Shown: piece after piece, positions 31,434 through 40,965 of the stretch
Numbering within the stretch: position 1 is the stretch's first letter
Layout: each line of letters opens with the position of its first letter
Assembly (NCBI GenBank): GCA_035516255.1
Contig: DATJAL010000001.1
Location: forward strand, 1-64,000
DNA: 64,000 nt
Direction of reading: 5' to 3'
DNA from: Chitinivibrionales bacterium
Lineage (GTDB): Bacteria > Fibrobacterota > Chitinivibrionia > Chitinivibrionales > FEN-1185
Notes under the pieces: model-generated
Told to the model about the DNA's origin: nothing
The model's input: only the letters and a program-made list of their open reading frames with translations
The model's database searches: none
Program-made: the position numbers and the translations under genes

Positions 31434-31545
31434 CGCCATCAGCGACGGCCTGAGGGCCCAAGGATTGGCCGCTCGTGCTGTTTGAGCCCGGCATCTTTTA
31501 ACAAGTACGACCCTTGTCCTGCCGGGTGAGTTCACGAGCGGCCCG
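31434..31545 (+). repeat. Repeat family B, copy 3 (112 bases)
   Basis: All 112 bases match the copy at 30001 by eye, then similarity stops abruptly 13 bases before the stop codon of yraN. The exact identity beside diverged A units implies recent copying or gene conversion. Confidence 0.9.
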
Positions 31546-31558
31546 AATGATCTTTTTT

Positions 31559-31921
31559 TCACGCGGTAAAGGCGTTTTTGATGTGATCGATTTTGCCTTT
31601 GTAAATGGTTATCACATCAAACCTGCACGGCCGCCCGGTGATGTCGTGTTCGGCGAGATACAGCCGGGCGAGTGTTGCGATCTTCCTTTGCTTGGCGCGG
31701 TTTACCCAGAACGCGGGATGGCCGAAAGTGTCGGTGGACGCCGCCTTTACTTCCACAAACACCAGGGTACCGGACGGGTCTTCGGCGATGCAGTCAATTT
31801 CGCCGCGTTTTGTCTGGCAATTTCTGGAGATGATGCGGTAGCCGTTGGAAATAAGGAATTCGGCGGCCTCGTTTTCCCCGAGCCGCCCTTTGCGGCGGGT
31901 ATTATCCTGTTCACCGTTCAT
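31559..31921 (-). CDS. yraN: YraN family protein (UPF0102), endonuclease-like fold
   Basis: The 120 residues include RRKGRLGENEAAEFLISNGYRIISRN, then RGEIDCIAED and LVFVEVKA, the conserved core of the UPF0102 family. The E-D-ExK arrangement is that of a PD-(D/E)XK nuclease. The family is widespread but its role is not settled. I chose the ATG at 31921, 16 bases after the kinase gene; an ATG at 31978 would overlap that gene. The end lies only 13 bases from a family B repeat. Confidence 0.92.
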   Translation of the reverse strand: MNGEQDNTRRKGRLGENEAAEFLISNGYRIISRNCQTKRGEIDCIAEDPSGTLVFVEVKAASTDTFGHPAFWVNRAKQRKIATLARLYLAEHDITGRPCRFDVITIYKGKIDHIKNAFTA

Positions 31922-31937
31922 AGCGATGCAGCGGAGT

Positions 31938-33044
31938 TCATTTATGGCCGGCCAGATGGAAGAAAAGGATGGCGGCAAGGATGGCGATCAGGCAGAGTGA
32001 CAGCCACTGGGTTTCTATGAGGTCGAGCCAGTATCCCTTGTCAAAAAGAAAAAATGTCCCCTGGGTCCGGCGTACATATCTGCGGTCGCCTGACCTGCGA
32101 TCGGTGATCCGTTTGTCAACGTATTTATCGTCGGCATCACCCTCGTTGCGCAAATCCTTTTGAAGGGAAAACGAAATCGTTGTCTTGTCAACGATCTCGT
32201 TGATATCGACCGAATCCAGGTGCTCGAGCATTTCCTCAACCGACGAATACCGTTCATTTTTGTCTTTTTTGAGCGCCTTGAGCACAATGAGCTCGAGGCG
32301 TTTTGGAGTATCGCGTCGTTTAACGGACGGCGTCACCGGGATCTCATGCACGTGCTTGTAGGCGGTGGCGACCGCATTATTGGCGAGAAACGGCGGCCGC
32401 TTGGTGAGCATCTCATACATCACGATTCCCATGGAATAGATGTCGGTCTTCGAGTCAACCTCCTCGCCCGAGGCCTGCTCGGGAGACATATATTCGGGAG
32501 TGCCGACCGTAACGCCGGTCATGGTGATGTTGCTTGAAGAGAATATTTTAGCAATGCCGAAATCAGAAAGCCGCGCGACATTCTCTTTGTCGATGAGAAT
32601 GTTCTGCGGCTTGATGTCGCGGTGGATCACGTTCTGGCTGTGCGCATAGCGCAGGCCCCTGCAAATTTGTTTTGAAATGTCGATGATTTCGGAGGCGGAC
32701 ATGACTTTTTTACCTTGAATCCTGCTCGATAGATTTTCACCGTCAACGAACTGCATGGCGAAAAACCGGTATCCCTTGTCTTCGCCGTATTCATAGATGC
32801 TCACAATGTTCTGGTGCTGCAGCAGCGAAATGGCCTTGGCCTCCACCTCAAAGCGTTTGGAGAGCTCCTCGTTGATGGAAAGCTGCGGCGGAAGCACCTT
32901 GAGCGCCACGATCCTGTTCAGGGGCTCCTGCATCGCCTTGTAAATGACGCCCATCCCGCCCATCCCGACGATCTGCAGCACCTTGTAATGTCCGATATAG
33001 TCCGGAAGGTAGGACGCATCTTTTTCGTTGGTTTCCTTGAGCAT
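31938..33044 (-). CDS. Hanks-type Ser/Thr protein kinase with C-terminal membrane anchor
   Basis: The kinase domain occupies about residues 18-290: glycine loop GMGGMGVIYKA, ALKVL lysine, catalytic loop HRDIKPQNIL, DFGIAKIF and PEYMSPEQAS, all intact. A linker rich in Arg and Asp (KRITDRRSGDRRYVRR) leads to one membrane helix at the very end (LCLIAILAAILFFHLAG). No extracellular sensor domain follows. GGAG lies nine bases before the ATG. It is 18 bases after a transporter carrying two FHA domains, the phosphothreonine-binding module, so that transporter is a likely substrate or partner. Confidence 0.95.
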   Translation of the reverse strand: MLKETNEKDASYLPDYIGHYKVLQIVGMGGMGVIYKAMQEPLNRIVALKVLPPQLSINEELSKRFEVEAKAISLLQHQNIVSIYEYGEDKGYRFFAMQFVDGENLSSRIQGKKVMSASEIIDISKQICRGLRYAHSQNVIHRDIKPQNILIDKENVARLSDFGIAKIFSSSNITMTGVTVGTPEYMSPEQASGEEVDSKTDIYSMGIVMYEMLTKRPPFLANNAVATAYKHVHEIPVTPSVKRRDTPKRLELIVLKALKKDKNERYSSVEEMLEHLDSVDINEIVDKTTISFSLQKDLRNEGDADDKYVDKRITDRRSGDRRYVRRTQGTFFLFDKGYWLDLIETQWLSLCLIAILAAILFFHLAGHK

Positions 33045-33062
33045 GATGGGTACTCCGCTTGG

Positions 33063-35240
33063 TTAAAAGCCGCTTCCGCGCACGATCCTGTGGAAACGTA
33101 TCCCCGTGAAAAGTAAAATAATTAATCCGGCGCAGAGAAGGAACAGGCCCAGCCAGTCGTCGAGTCGCCATAGTGACTGGTCGAAGAAGCTCATTTTTTT
33201 GAACAGGGAAAACACCGGTCTCGCCACGGTGAGGTGCGAAAGCGCGGTGCCGGCACCGGGCATTTCGTCGAACGGCATAAGGATGCCGGAGAAGAAAATC
33301 TGGGGTATGAATATGATCGGGAGAAAACTGATCGCCATGTTGACGTTGCGCGAAAAAACGCTGATGCTCAGCCCGAGCAGCGATCCCGCGGCACACGCCG
33401 TGCACAGCAGGGTGCCGGTGCTCAGGTTGAAACTGAAGTTGGCAAATAGGAAATGCAGGCATGCCCCGAAAACCATTGCCTGCGCGGCGCCCATGACGCA
33501 GAATACGATCATTTTGGAAATGCCATAGGCCGCTTTTGACAACCCTATCCTGAATTCCCTCTCGATAAGCGGCCACTCGCGGGCAATTTCCCGCACCGAA
33601 TTCATGCCGCCGATCCAGATGACGGAAATGGAAATGCAAAAATAAAACGACAGCGGCAAAAAATTGCTGTCGTGCTTGAACACCAAGGCAAGCAGGACGG
33701 CGATGAGCGGTGCCTGCATAAACATCAGTCCGAGCGTTCTCGTGTCCCTCAACAAGACCTTTTGGTAGCGCGACACAAGAAGGAATATCTGCCTTACGAA
33801 TGAAACTGTTTTCGGTTTGTACAACCGGGCGGCCGCGTAGCCGGCGCCCGACATTTTGTATGTTATATCGCTTCTCGTTCCCGCAGTCGGGGCCGCCATG
33901 GTATCAAGCTGCAGGCTTCTTGCCTTTTCGTATACGTTTGAAAGGGCAAGCGTTCCGAATCTTTCACGCATTTCATTGGGCGATCCCGAAAAAACAAGCT
34001 TTCCTTTCGACACGAAAAACAGCCTGTTGCAAAGTTCTATCTGCTCGAGCGTGTGCGTGGTGAGAAGAATGGTGTGTCCCTTGTTGCAGATGGCGCGGAA
34101 CAATTCCATGAATTTGTGCGTAAGGCCGGGATCGAGGCCCGCAAGCGGCTCGTCAAGAAAAATCACCGTGGGCGAAGAAAGCAGCTCGATGCCGAAATGC
34201 ACGCGCTTCGCCTCCCCGCCCGACAGGTCGGCTATCCTGCGGTTTTTAAGGCCGGACAGATCGAGCATGTCCATCACCTCGCGGATGCGCTCCCGGTGCT
34301 CGGCGGGCACGCTGTCGCGCGGAAGCCGGAGCGTGCTCTGTTCCGTAAATGTCTCAAGCACCGTGAGTTCCGGCCTGAGCAGGTTTTCCTGCGACACGAA
34401 CCCGATCGCCGAATTAAACGCAGAGCAAAATTTCTTCATGGGCAGGCCGTTATAGAAAATGCTTCCGCCGGAAAGCGGGATCTGGCCCGTGAGCGCATAC
34501 GCCAGCGTTGATTTTCCCGCGCCGGACGGCCCGAGGATGGCAACGAATTCGCCCGGTTCAATGGACAGCGAGATGTTGCTGATGAGCGTGTGGTTACGCC
34601 GCGAGACCGAAAGGTTGAATGCCTCCATGGTGATACGGTTGAAATCCTGCGCCTGCTGCAGTGTCCCGTTGTCAAGGAAGAACCGGTACGGGCCGATCTG
34701 GACAATATCGCCTTCGTCAAGATGGCCGGTGTGCACCGGGCCGCCGTTGACAAAGGTGCCGTTGGTGCTGCCGTGGTCTTCAATGACAAAACGCCCTCGG
34801 CCGTCGGCAGTGAAGGTGGCGTGAAAGCGCGACACGAGCGGATGAGAAAGGCATATCGCGTTGGCGGGATCGCGGCCGATGGTGACTGCAGCCGATGTTT
34901 CCTTCTGATGCGGTGTGTCCCGGGCCCGTTCAAGGTCCTTTACCGGCACCAGCGCAATGTTTTGGGCGTCGATCTGTACCTTGAATTTGCAAACGCCTGC
35001 GGCAATCATGGAACCGTCGGCAAGCGCCGCCTTCGCAACGGGCTTTCCGTCAACGCGAGTTCCGAAGGTGCTGCCGCAGTCCTCGATGGTCACGTGGCCG
35101 CCGGCAATGGTGATTACCGCATGGACCCGCGATGACCCGATGCCTTTTAACGGCACGTTGCAGGATGGGTCCCTGCCGAGGGTGATTCTGCCCGTGGTTT
35201 TCGGGTAGACATACGAAGGGGTTGCAAGTGTTTCGGCCAT
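33063..35240 (-). CDS. FHA-FHA-ABC exporter (ABC-2/ABCG-like half transporter)
   Basis: The 725 residues start with two FHA domains (residues about 15-75 with GRDPSC and RVHAVITI, and about 95-165 with GRDPANAIC, SRFHATF and HGSTNGTFVN). An ABC domain follows with Walker A ILGPSGAGKST, LSGGEAKRVHFGIEL and FLDEPLAGLD. The C-terminal 250 residues form about six membrane segments of the ABC-2 type. It probably exports a lipid or polymer under control of phosphorylation by the kinase encoded next. The gene starts 8 bases after gmk. Cargo is unknown. Confidence 0.93.
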   Translation of the reverse strand: MAETLATPSYVYPKTTGRITLGRDPSCNVPLKGIGSSRVHAVITIAGGHVTIEDCGSTFGTRVDGKPVAKAALADGSMIAAGVCKFKVQIDAQNIALVPVKDLERARDTPHQKETSAAVTIGRDPANAICLSHPLVSRFHATFTADGRGRFVIEDHGSTNGTFVNGGPVHTGHLDEGDIVQIGPYRFFLDNGTLQQAQDFNRITMEAFNLSVSRRNHTLISNISLSIEPGEFVAILGPSGAGKSTLAYALTGQIPLSGGSIFYNGLPMKKFCSAFNSAIGFVSQENLLRPELTVLETFTEQSTLRLPRDSVPAEHRERIREVMDMLDLSGLKNRRIADLSGGEAKRVHFGIELLSSPTVIFLDEPLAGLDPGLTHKFMELFRAICNKGHTILLTTHTLEQIELCNRLFFVSKGKLVFSGSPNEMRERFGTLALSNVYEKARSLQLDTMAAPTAGTRSDITYKMSGAGYAAARLYKPKTVSFVRQIFLLVSRYQKVLLRDTRTLGLMFMQAPLIAVLLALVFKHDSNFLPLSFYFCISISVIWIGGMNSVREIAREWPLIEREFRIGLSKAAYGISKMIVFCVMGAAQAMVFGACLHFLFANFSFNLSTGTLLCTACAAGSLLGLSISVFSRNVNMAISFLPIIFIPQIFFSGILMPFDEMPGAGTALSHLTVARPVFSLFKKMSFFDQSLWRLDDWLGLFLLCAGLIILLFTGIRFHRIVRGSGF

Positions 35241-35248
35241 GGGGCTGT

Positions 35249-35857
35249 TTACAGGGAGGATATTTCTTTTTTGACAATTTCCGTGATTTCGGATTTCGTT
35301 TTTTCGATGTCGTCGTTGATGACGATATATTCGTATTTCCCTTCTTTTTTCGCGAATTCAATTTCTTTGATGGCGTTTTCGATCCTGACGGTTATCGTTT
35401 TCTCGGAATCGGTTTTACGGTCCACGAGCCGTTGCCGCAGGACCTTCATGGAGGGCGGAATAATGAAAATGCCGACGGCATGGGGATAAAGAACGTCAAA
35501 CTTCTTTTTTCCGACCACATCAATATCCATGACGATATTCTTCCCGGACAAAACGGTCTCATCGATAAATTTTCTCGGGGTGCCGTAATAGTGGCCGTGC
35601 ACAACGGCCCATTCGGCAAATTCTCCTTTTGAAATCCCCTGTTTGAATTCGGCCTCGCTGAGGAAAAAATAATGGACCCCGTTTTTCTCGCCATTTCGCG
35701 GGGCCCGTGTCGTCGCGGAAATTGAATACACCAAGTTGGGAATTGTTTCTCTAAGATAATTGATAAGAGTGGTCTTCCCCGCGCCAGATGCTGCGGAAAA
35801 GACGAAGATTTTTCCACTTTTTTTGGAAATGTTGGACTTTCCAAAGCTAGTCATCAT
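35249..35857 (-). CDS. gmk: Guanylate kinase
   Basis: This essential enzyme converts GMP to GDP with ATP. The 202 residues show the P-loop FSAASGAGKTT near residue 20, the GMP-binding SISATTRAPRNGEKNGVHYFFLS, EFAEWAVVHGHYYGTP, and the lid region RLVDRKTDSEKTITVRIENA. Length and motifs are normal. Two ATGs are adjacent at the start. It leads the gmk, FHA-transporter, kinase and yraN operon, an unusual setting, since gmk more often adjoins rpoZ or yicC. Confidence 0.96.
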   Translation of the reverse strand: MMTSFGKSNISKKSGKIFVFSAASGAGKTTLINYLRETIPNLVYSISATTRAPRNGEKNGVHYFFLSEAEFKQGISKGEFAEWAVVHGHYYGTPRKFIDETVLSGKNIVMDIDVVGKKKFDVLYPHAVGIFIIPPSMKVLRQRLVDRKTDSEKTITVRIENAIKEIEFAKKEGKYEYIVINDDIEKTKSEITEIVKKEISSL

Positions 35858-36048
35858 AAAATGATAATAATTCTTTTTAATGGACCGCGAAATATGAAAC
35901 TCATAAAATTAAATAAAAAATATCAGAGGATCCCGGTGCGTTACCGCCTTTAATATAAAACCAGGACAAACAGCATGAGGTTTTTCTTTCTTGGATTCGG
36001 TGTTTTTTAATCACTGAATTTTATCGGATACTATTTTATTCCCATCCG

Positions 36049-38247
36049 ATGAAAAACATGCCCTTCTTCCCTTCTTTTCTTCAGCCATTGGTTTTGGTAC
36101 TTTTTTTATCAGGCTGTTTTTCATTATATGCACAGAAGGATTCCGCCTCAACAGGTCCCCAGGATACGCTGCCTGTAAAAAAGAAAATCACCCTTTGGGA
36201 TAGCACCGTTAGCGTGGACAAAATGGTGGTCACCGGCACCCGCACTCGAAGGTCGATAAAGGACAACCCCGCAAATGTCACGGTGATCACGCGGGAACAG
36301 ATAGAATCTTCCCCTGCCAAAAACGTTGGGGATTTGCTGCCGTACGAGCCGGGCATCATTGTGAAGCGGCCGGTGGGCATCGGTGAAGGAGTGCCCACCG
36401 ACATCTGCATGCGGGGAGTTCCGGGCGCTACCGCGGCATCCAGAACACTCATCCTCATCGATGGCATACCGACAAACGCTGCTGGAACACCGTTTCTGAT
36501 AATGAACGAAGTCCCCATGGACGCCATTGACCGGGTGGAAATCGTGCGCGGGCCTTATTCAAATCTGTACGGTGCAAACGCGTTCGGCGGCGTGGTCAAC
36601 ATCATCACAAAAAATCCCGGTCAGGGCATTCACGGCGGAGTAGACGGCGCCGGGTATTTAAATTATTATGACCTCGGCGGCAACCTTAACGGCGGCATTG
36701 GCCGGTTTTCTTTCCTGGCCGATGCCGCGACACGCGGCATCGTTAATTACTATCTCAGCGATTCAATATTTCATCATTACGGCAATTTAAGCAGAATGAG
36801 CAATGCCGACAATTACGGATACTACGAAAAAAGATTCTTCGGCAAATTCAATTATGCTTTCTCCGGCAATGCAACGCTGACCTTGAATGCCCGGTACTTT
36901 GACAGTAATCTTGGATTCGGCGAATCCGAATACGGACATCCGCCCGCGCCCATCACCACGCAAGGGCAGAAATATTTGATCGGACCCAGCCTCAAAATCA
37001 ACCTTACCCCTGCGATAGACCTCAAAGTCGGCGGCTATTTCCGGCACCTGACGGGAAAATTCTACGACTGGGGAGTTGATACCATAAGAGGTATCGTTAC
37101 AGTAAAAGATACCAGCACCGGCCTTTTTGACACTTTAAAACATGATACCGTCGGCACGGTCTGGACTTCATCATCAAATGATTGGCAGGTCGAGGCGCAA
37201 TCTTCGTTCAAGTTCGGCAATGATAACACCCTTACCGCCGGTTTTGACCTGCTCGACAACTCCATTGATTTCGGACCGAGGGTATCCACAAAAACAGGCG
37301 AACTGCTGCTCAATGCATTCGGCGCAAATAAAGCGATGCTTAATGGCGGGTTATATGTGCAGGATGAACAGAAACTTTGGAAACAGCTCATCGCAATCGC
37401 GGGATTAAGGGTTGATTATAATTCCATTTTCGGATTTGTTCCTTGTCCCCGGGTAGGATTTGTTTACACGCCGATTAACCTGCTGCGCCTCAGAATCTCG
37501 GCAGGAAGGGCATTTCGCGCACCGTCTCTCGGCGAACTGTACATGCCCGACATGCCGGTAAGTTCAAGCGCCACCATTGTTTCGAACCCGGACCTTAAGC
37601 CCGAATATATCTGGTCCGTTGACGGCGGACCGGAAATGGACATCGGCAAATTGCTGACCCTGCGGATTTCACCATTTTACAATTCGATGGACCAATTGAT
37701 CACCCAGAAAATCATCAACGAATATTATCAAGATATCTTGATGAATGAGACGAAACTCAGTCATAGAAACATACAAAAGGCCTGGTCCGCCGGTCTTGAA
37801 AATGCCCTTGAAGTGCATCTGGCGAATTGGGGCACATTATTCTTCAATTACACGTACACTAAGTCGGAAGATGAGGAATTGAAAAGCAGGCTGGAATACA
37901 TTCCCGACCATAATTTCAACACGGGCATATATTTCAAAAAAGCTTTCGGGCCTGTCACCCTGAGCGGCTCAATTTTGGAAAACTATGTTGGTACACGATA
38001 TTATGTCGCTTGGCAGGTGGACTCGACTACCATTAAATACCTTCCGCCGACTCCTTCGGATTTCATTCCGCCCGTTGATTCACTTGCCTCCTATTTTCGC
38101 ACCGATGCGGCATTGAAAATATCTTACAATGACTTTGTCTGGATCGGAATTGACGGCATGAACATTTTCGGCGCGACCATAGAAGAAACAGTCGGCACCT
38201 TTTCACCGAAAAGGTTCATTTCCGTGCGCGCGGGAATCAAATTTTAG
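36049..38247 (+). CDS. TonB-dependent outer-membrane receptor
   Basis: The 732-residue protein has an N-terminal hydrophobic signal ending near SLYAQ, a TonB-box-like VDKMVVTGTRTRR, and a plug domain (VTVITREQIESSPAKNVGDLL, ICMRGVPGATAASRTLILIDGIPTN, VEIVRGPYSNLYGANAFGGVVNIIT). The barrel ends with ISVRAGIKF. The plug is closest in style to siderophore and cobalamin receptors. No riboswitch of the cobalamin class is seen in the 190 bases upstream, and no transporter genes adjoin it. The convergent gene 10 bases downstream encodes a lipoprotein. Substrate unknown. Confidence 0.93.
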   Translation: MKNMPFFPSFLQPLVLVLFLSGCFSLYAQKDSASTGPQDTLPVKKKITLWDSTVSVDKMVVTGTRTRRSIKDNPANVTVITREQIESSPAKNVGDLLPYEPGIIVKRPVGIGEGVPTDICMRGVPGATAASRTLILIDGIPTNAAGTPFLIMNEVPMDAIDRVEIVRGPYSNLYGANAFGGVVNIITKNPGQGIHGGVDGAGYLNYYDLGGNLNGGIGRFSFLADAATRGIVNYYLSDSIFHHYGNLSRMSNADNYGYYEKRFFGKFNYAFSGNATLTLNARYFDSNLGFGESEYGHPPAPITTQGQKYLIGPSLKINLTPAIDLKVGGYFRHLTGKFYDWGVDTIRGIVTVKDTSTGLFDTLKHDTVGTVWTSSSNDWQVEAQSSFKFGNDNTLTAGFDLLDNSIDFGPRVSTKTGELLLNAFGANKAMLNGGLYVQDEQKLWKQLIAIAGLRVDYNSIFGFVPCPRVGFVYTPINLLRLRISAGRAFRAPSLGELYMPDMPVSSSATIVSNPDLKPEYIWSVDGGPEMDIGKLLTLRISPFYNSMDQLITQKIINEYYQDILMNETKLSHRNIQKAWSAGLENALEVHLANWGTLFFNYTYTKSEDEELKSRLEYIPDHNFNTGIYFKKAFGPVTLSGSILENYVGTRYYVAWQVDSTTIKYLPPTPSDFIPPVDSLASYFRTDAALKISYNDFVWIGIDGMNIFGATIEETVGTFSPKRFISVRAGIKF

Positions 38248-38257
38248 TCTAACGGTT

Positions 38258-38758
38258 TTATTCCTTTATGAACGTTCCCGGCGGGAGCGGAAAGCCCTGC
38301 GGAATGATGCCGGGCGGCATGTATTTTACAAAATCCCCGAGAGGAATTATCCACTGTATTTGGTTGGACGCGGATGGTGAAATGTTCACGCGAATTCCCG
38401 CCGTGTCAATGCCGCAATCTATGGAATCCAACGTATTGGTGGTGAGGTTGATCTGGTGACAGTTCTTCCTGTTCATCCAGACCGTGTCCGCGTTTGTCGC
38501 GCTGTCGGTGACGACCCGCCATGTGCCCGTTTCCCGGTGCATGGTATCGGTATGATTTATGTTCACGTTAATGCCGTACATGAGGCTGCTGTCGAAATGC
38601 ATGACGATGTAAAACGTCGTGTCGAGGTTATAGGGCATGGAAAATGACCAAGTGCCGATCACTTGCGAGTCATTTTTTGGAATAGGGTTATTCACTTTGT
38701 CATTGCCGCATTGCAGAAGAAGAACAGCCGCGATAAAAACAAAAATTATTTTTTCCAT
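38258..38758 (-). CDS. Hypothetical lipoprotein with lipocalin-like GTW motifs
   Basis: The start MEKIIFVFIAAVLLLQCG at 38758 gives a standard signal with lipobox LLLQC (Cys 17) and a 166-residue product. The mature part has VIGTWSFSMPY and ETGTWRVVTD, separated by beta-strands, reminiscent of small lipocalin-like lipoproteins of the FCB group. No binding site can be inferred. It converges on the TonB receptor gene, so any functional link is speculative. Confidence 0.68.
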   Translation of the reverse strand: MEKIIFVFIAAVLLLQCGNDKVNNPIPKNDSQVIGTWSFSMPYNLDTTFYIVMHFDSSLMYGINVNINHTDTMHRETGTWRVVTDSATNADTVWMNRKNCHQINLTTNTLDSIDCGIDTAGIRVNISPSASNQIQWIIPLGDFVKYMPPGIIPQGFPLPPGTFIKE

Positions 38759-38976
38759 ATGATTGCTCTCCATGCGCTTAAACAATCATTCGATCATGTT
38801 AATGCGTGTGGCTGCAAACGCCTCATATGCTTAGTAAATATACCCTAAATAGACAATTATTTCATAAATTGTTTATCTGACAATTCAGTCAAAGGCTTTT
38901 ACAATGCACATTGTTTCAAAAATACTTATGATTAAATCCTATTTGTAAAGCCTGTAAAAAGGTAAGTCGCATTACA

Positions 38977-40536
38977 ATGGCTTTTTCTCTTCTCCACCCT
39001 GAAAATATCACCGCGGTCGTGGCAATACCACCTATTTGTGATTTCTATTTTACCCCGCACAGATTTTCATCCCTTGGCGCTAAAATAGTCTGTAACATTC
39101 TTTTGGAAAAAGGAATCAAGGTGGATTTTTTTAATTTCCCAATCATGGAAGAAAAGACCAAAGTCATTGATATGCCTTCAGAACTGTCTTATTTAAAAAA
39201 AAATATCATACCAAATGAAACCGGAAAATTGTCATATTTCACAAAATATCAGCGATTTGGACCTTCCCCGGAAGAATGTGCAACCATTATTTTTTCTTTA
39301 AAACCATCCATTTGTTTTCTCAGTTGTTTTGCCTATTCCTACGCTAAAGAACTCATTGATTTGGCAACAGATATCAAGAAATTACAACCGAATATTCTCG
39401 TTGTTGCCGGAGGTGCCGGCGTCAGCGCATATCCCCATTTCTTTATCAGGAATAAACACATAGACTTTGTTATGACAGGAGAAGCAGAAGTAAGCTTAGC
39501 CACATTTATCAATTCGCTTCTCAGCACCGATCATGATTTTGAACTGGTCCCGAATTTGTTCTGGAAGAAAAACACCTTTATCATTGAAAATCATGTCAAG
39601 TCATTCGCAGCGTCAAAAGAAATACAGCCTGTTATTGCTAAAGTTTTTGAAACCCCGAACAGGGTCTATTTTTCTACCAGTTTTAGCAGGGGTTGTCCAA
39701 AAGGATGCAGGTTCTGCTCAAACTTTTTAACGCATGGCAAAATTTTTCGGACAATTCCTTTAGATAAGGTCTTCCAGAACATTGATACGTTTTTGATCGA
39801 TGAAAAAACTCAAAAAAAGGCCATTTTCTTCAATTTTGAGGATGATAACCTTCTTTTGGCGCCTGAATATTTTTTAAATATAATGCAGGTAATTCGCGGA
39901 AAATACCCCGGAATCCGGTTCCTGGCTGAAAATGGCATTGATTATAACTTACTTTCTCATGACTTAGCCGAAAGATTGATCAAGGCTGGAATGTCGGGTT
40001 TCAACTTTACCCTGGTTTCACTGAAATATGAGATTTTAAAATACCAAAACAGAGGTTCATCCCTCTCACATTTTAAATCAATACTCAATCATGTAAATGA
40101 CCTTGGAATTCCTGTCCTTTCTTATTTCATTTGCGGCTTGAAAGGTGATAGCAAACAAGATGTGGTGAAAGTACTCTCTTATTTAAGAAATCTTCCGACA
40201 ACAGTTGGAATATCAATGTTTTATGGTATTCCAAATCTCCCGGATTTTAGCGAAATGACTTTATTCGATAATCTTGTCCCATGTATCAGCAATGGTTCTT
40301 CAGCATATCCGTGGAGCGATACTTTGTCAACTACTGAGCTCGTAACAGCTTTTAGAATAAGCAGATACGTAAATCTTCTCAAATCTTCAAGCAAAACGAA
40401 ATTGGATTTTCAATTAATTGGAAAAATTGAAAAGGAGAAAAAATTATTTACTTTAATGAAAGAAAAAAAAGAAATAAAAATAGCTGAGGTGCCGGAATAT
40501 GATAAAGAAATGGTGAGCCTGTTTTTAAAAGAGTAG
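38977..40536 (+). CDS. B12-binding-type radical SAM protein
   Basis: The 519 residues carry the radical SAM cluster motif C240-x3-C244-x2-C247 in SRGCPKGCRFCSNF, preceded by a Rossmann-like N-terminal domain with LVVAGGAGVSAYPHFF and a VMTGEAEVSLATFI segment. This is the layout of class B (cobalamin-domain) radical SAM enzymes. The N-terminal domain lacks a DxHxxG motif, so base-off cobalamin ligation may be altered. Reactions of this class include methyl transfer to inert carbon and ring changes. It stands alone on the plus strand, and its Lys-rich AT-rich codon use differs from neighbours. Confidence 0.88.
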   Translation: MAFSLLHPENITAVVAIPPICDFYFTPHRFSSLGAKIVCNILLEKGIKVDFFNFPIMEEKTKVIDMPSELSYLKKNIIPNETGKLSYFTKYQRFGPSPEECATIIFSLKPSICFLSCFAYSYAKELIDLATDIKKLQPNILVVAGGAGVSAYPHFFIRNKHIDFVMTGEAEVSLATFINSLLSTDHDFELVPNLFWKKNTFIIENHVKSFAASKEIQPVIAKVFETPNRVYFSTSFSRGCPKGCRFCSNFLTHGKIFRTIPLDKVFQNIDTFLIDEKTQKKAIFFNFEDDNLLLAPEYFLNIMQVIRGKYPGIRFLAENGIDYNLLSHDLAERLIKAGMSGFNFTLVSLKYEILKYQNRGSSLSHFKSILNHVNDLGIPVLSYFICGLKGDSKQDVVKVLSYLRNLPTTVGISMFYGIPNLPDFSEMTLFDNLVPCISNGSSAYPWSDTLSTTELVTAFRISRYVNLLKSSSKTKLDFQLIGKIEKEKKLFTLMKEKKEIKIAEVPEYDKEMVSLFLKE

Positions 40537-40548
40537 TTCTTGACCTTG

Positions 40549-40890
40549 TCACGCCTTGAAAATGAAATACACCGCCCCCAACAAACACAAACCGGCCCAA
40601 AGGAAATTGAGCTTAACAGGCTGACGCATATAAAGAACTGCAAACGGCACGAATACCGAGAGCGTTATCACCTCTTGAAGAATCTTCAGCTGGCCCAAGT
40701 TAAGCGCTGAATATCCGATCCTGTTTGCAGGCACCTGTATCATATATTCAAAAAAAGCGATGGTCCAGCTTATAATGGCCGCGATGTACCATTTCCTGTC
40801 TAACAGGTTCCGGAGATGCGCGTACCATGCAAACGTCATAAACACGTTTGAAAGAATCAACAGGGCCGTTGTTTTAAGAACTACAGGCAT
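40549..40890 (-). CDS. DUF486 (DMT-like) small membrane protein
   Basis: The 113-residue product has four membrane segments and the conserved WYAHL, FEYMIQVPANRIGY and LGQLKILQEVITL stretches of DUF486, a small relative of the drug/metabolite transporter fold. AAAGGAG lies about 11 bases before the ATG. It ends 12 bases from the converging radical SAM gene. Transport substrate is not known for this family. Confidence 0.92.
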   Translation of the reverse strand: MPVVLKTTALLILSNVFMTFAWYAHLRNLLDRKWYIAAIISWTIAFFEYMIQVPANRIGYSALNLGQLKILQEVITLSVFVPFAVLYMRQPVKLNFLWAGLCLLGAVYFIFKA

Positions 40891-40965
40891 AGTAAAAATT
40901 CTCCTTTGGAAAAAGGCATTTAAAATAATTGAACCGGAAGAAAAAAGAAAGTTGCTGGATAAAAT

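Noticed and set aside
35858-36048. A second cobalamin riboswitch upstream of the TonB receptor at 36 kb
   Set aside because: Looked for the GCCACTG box and the AGGAGACC-type end; neither is present.
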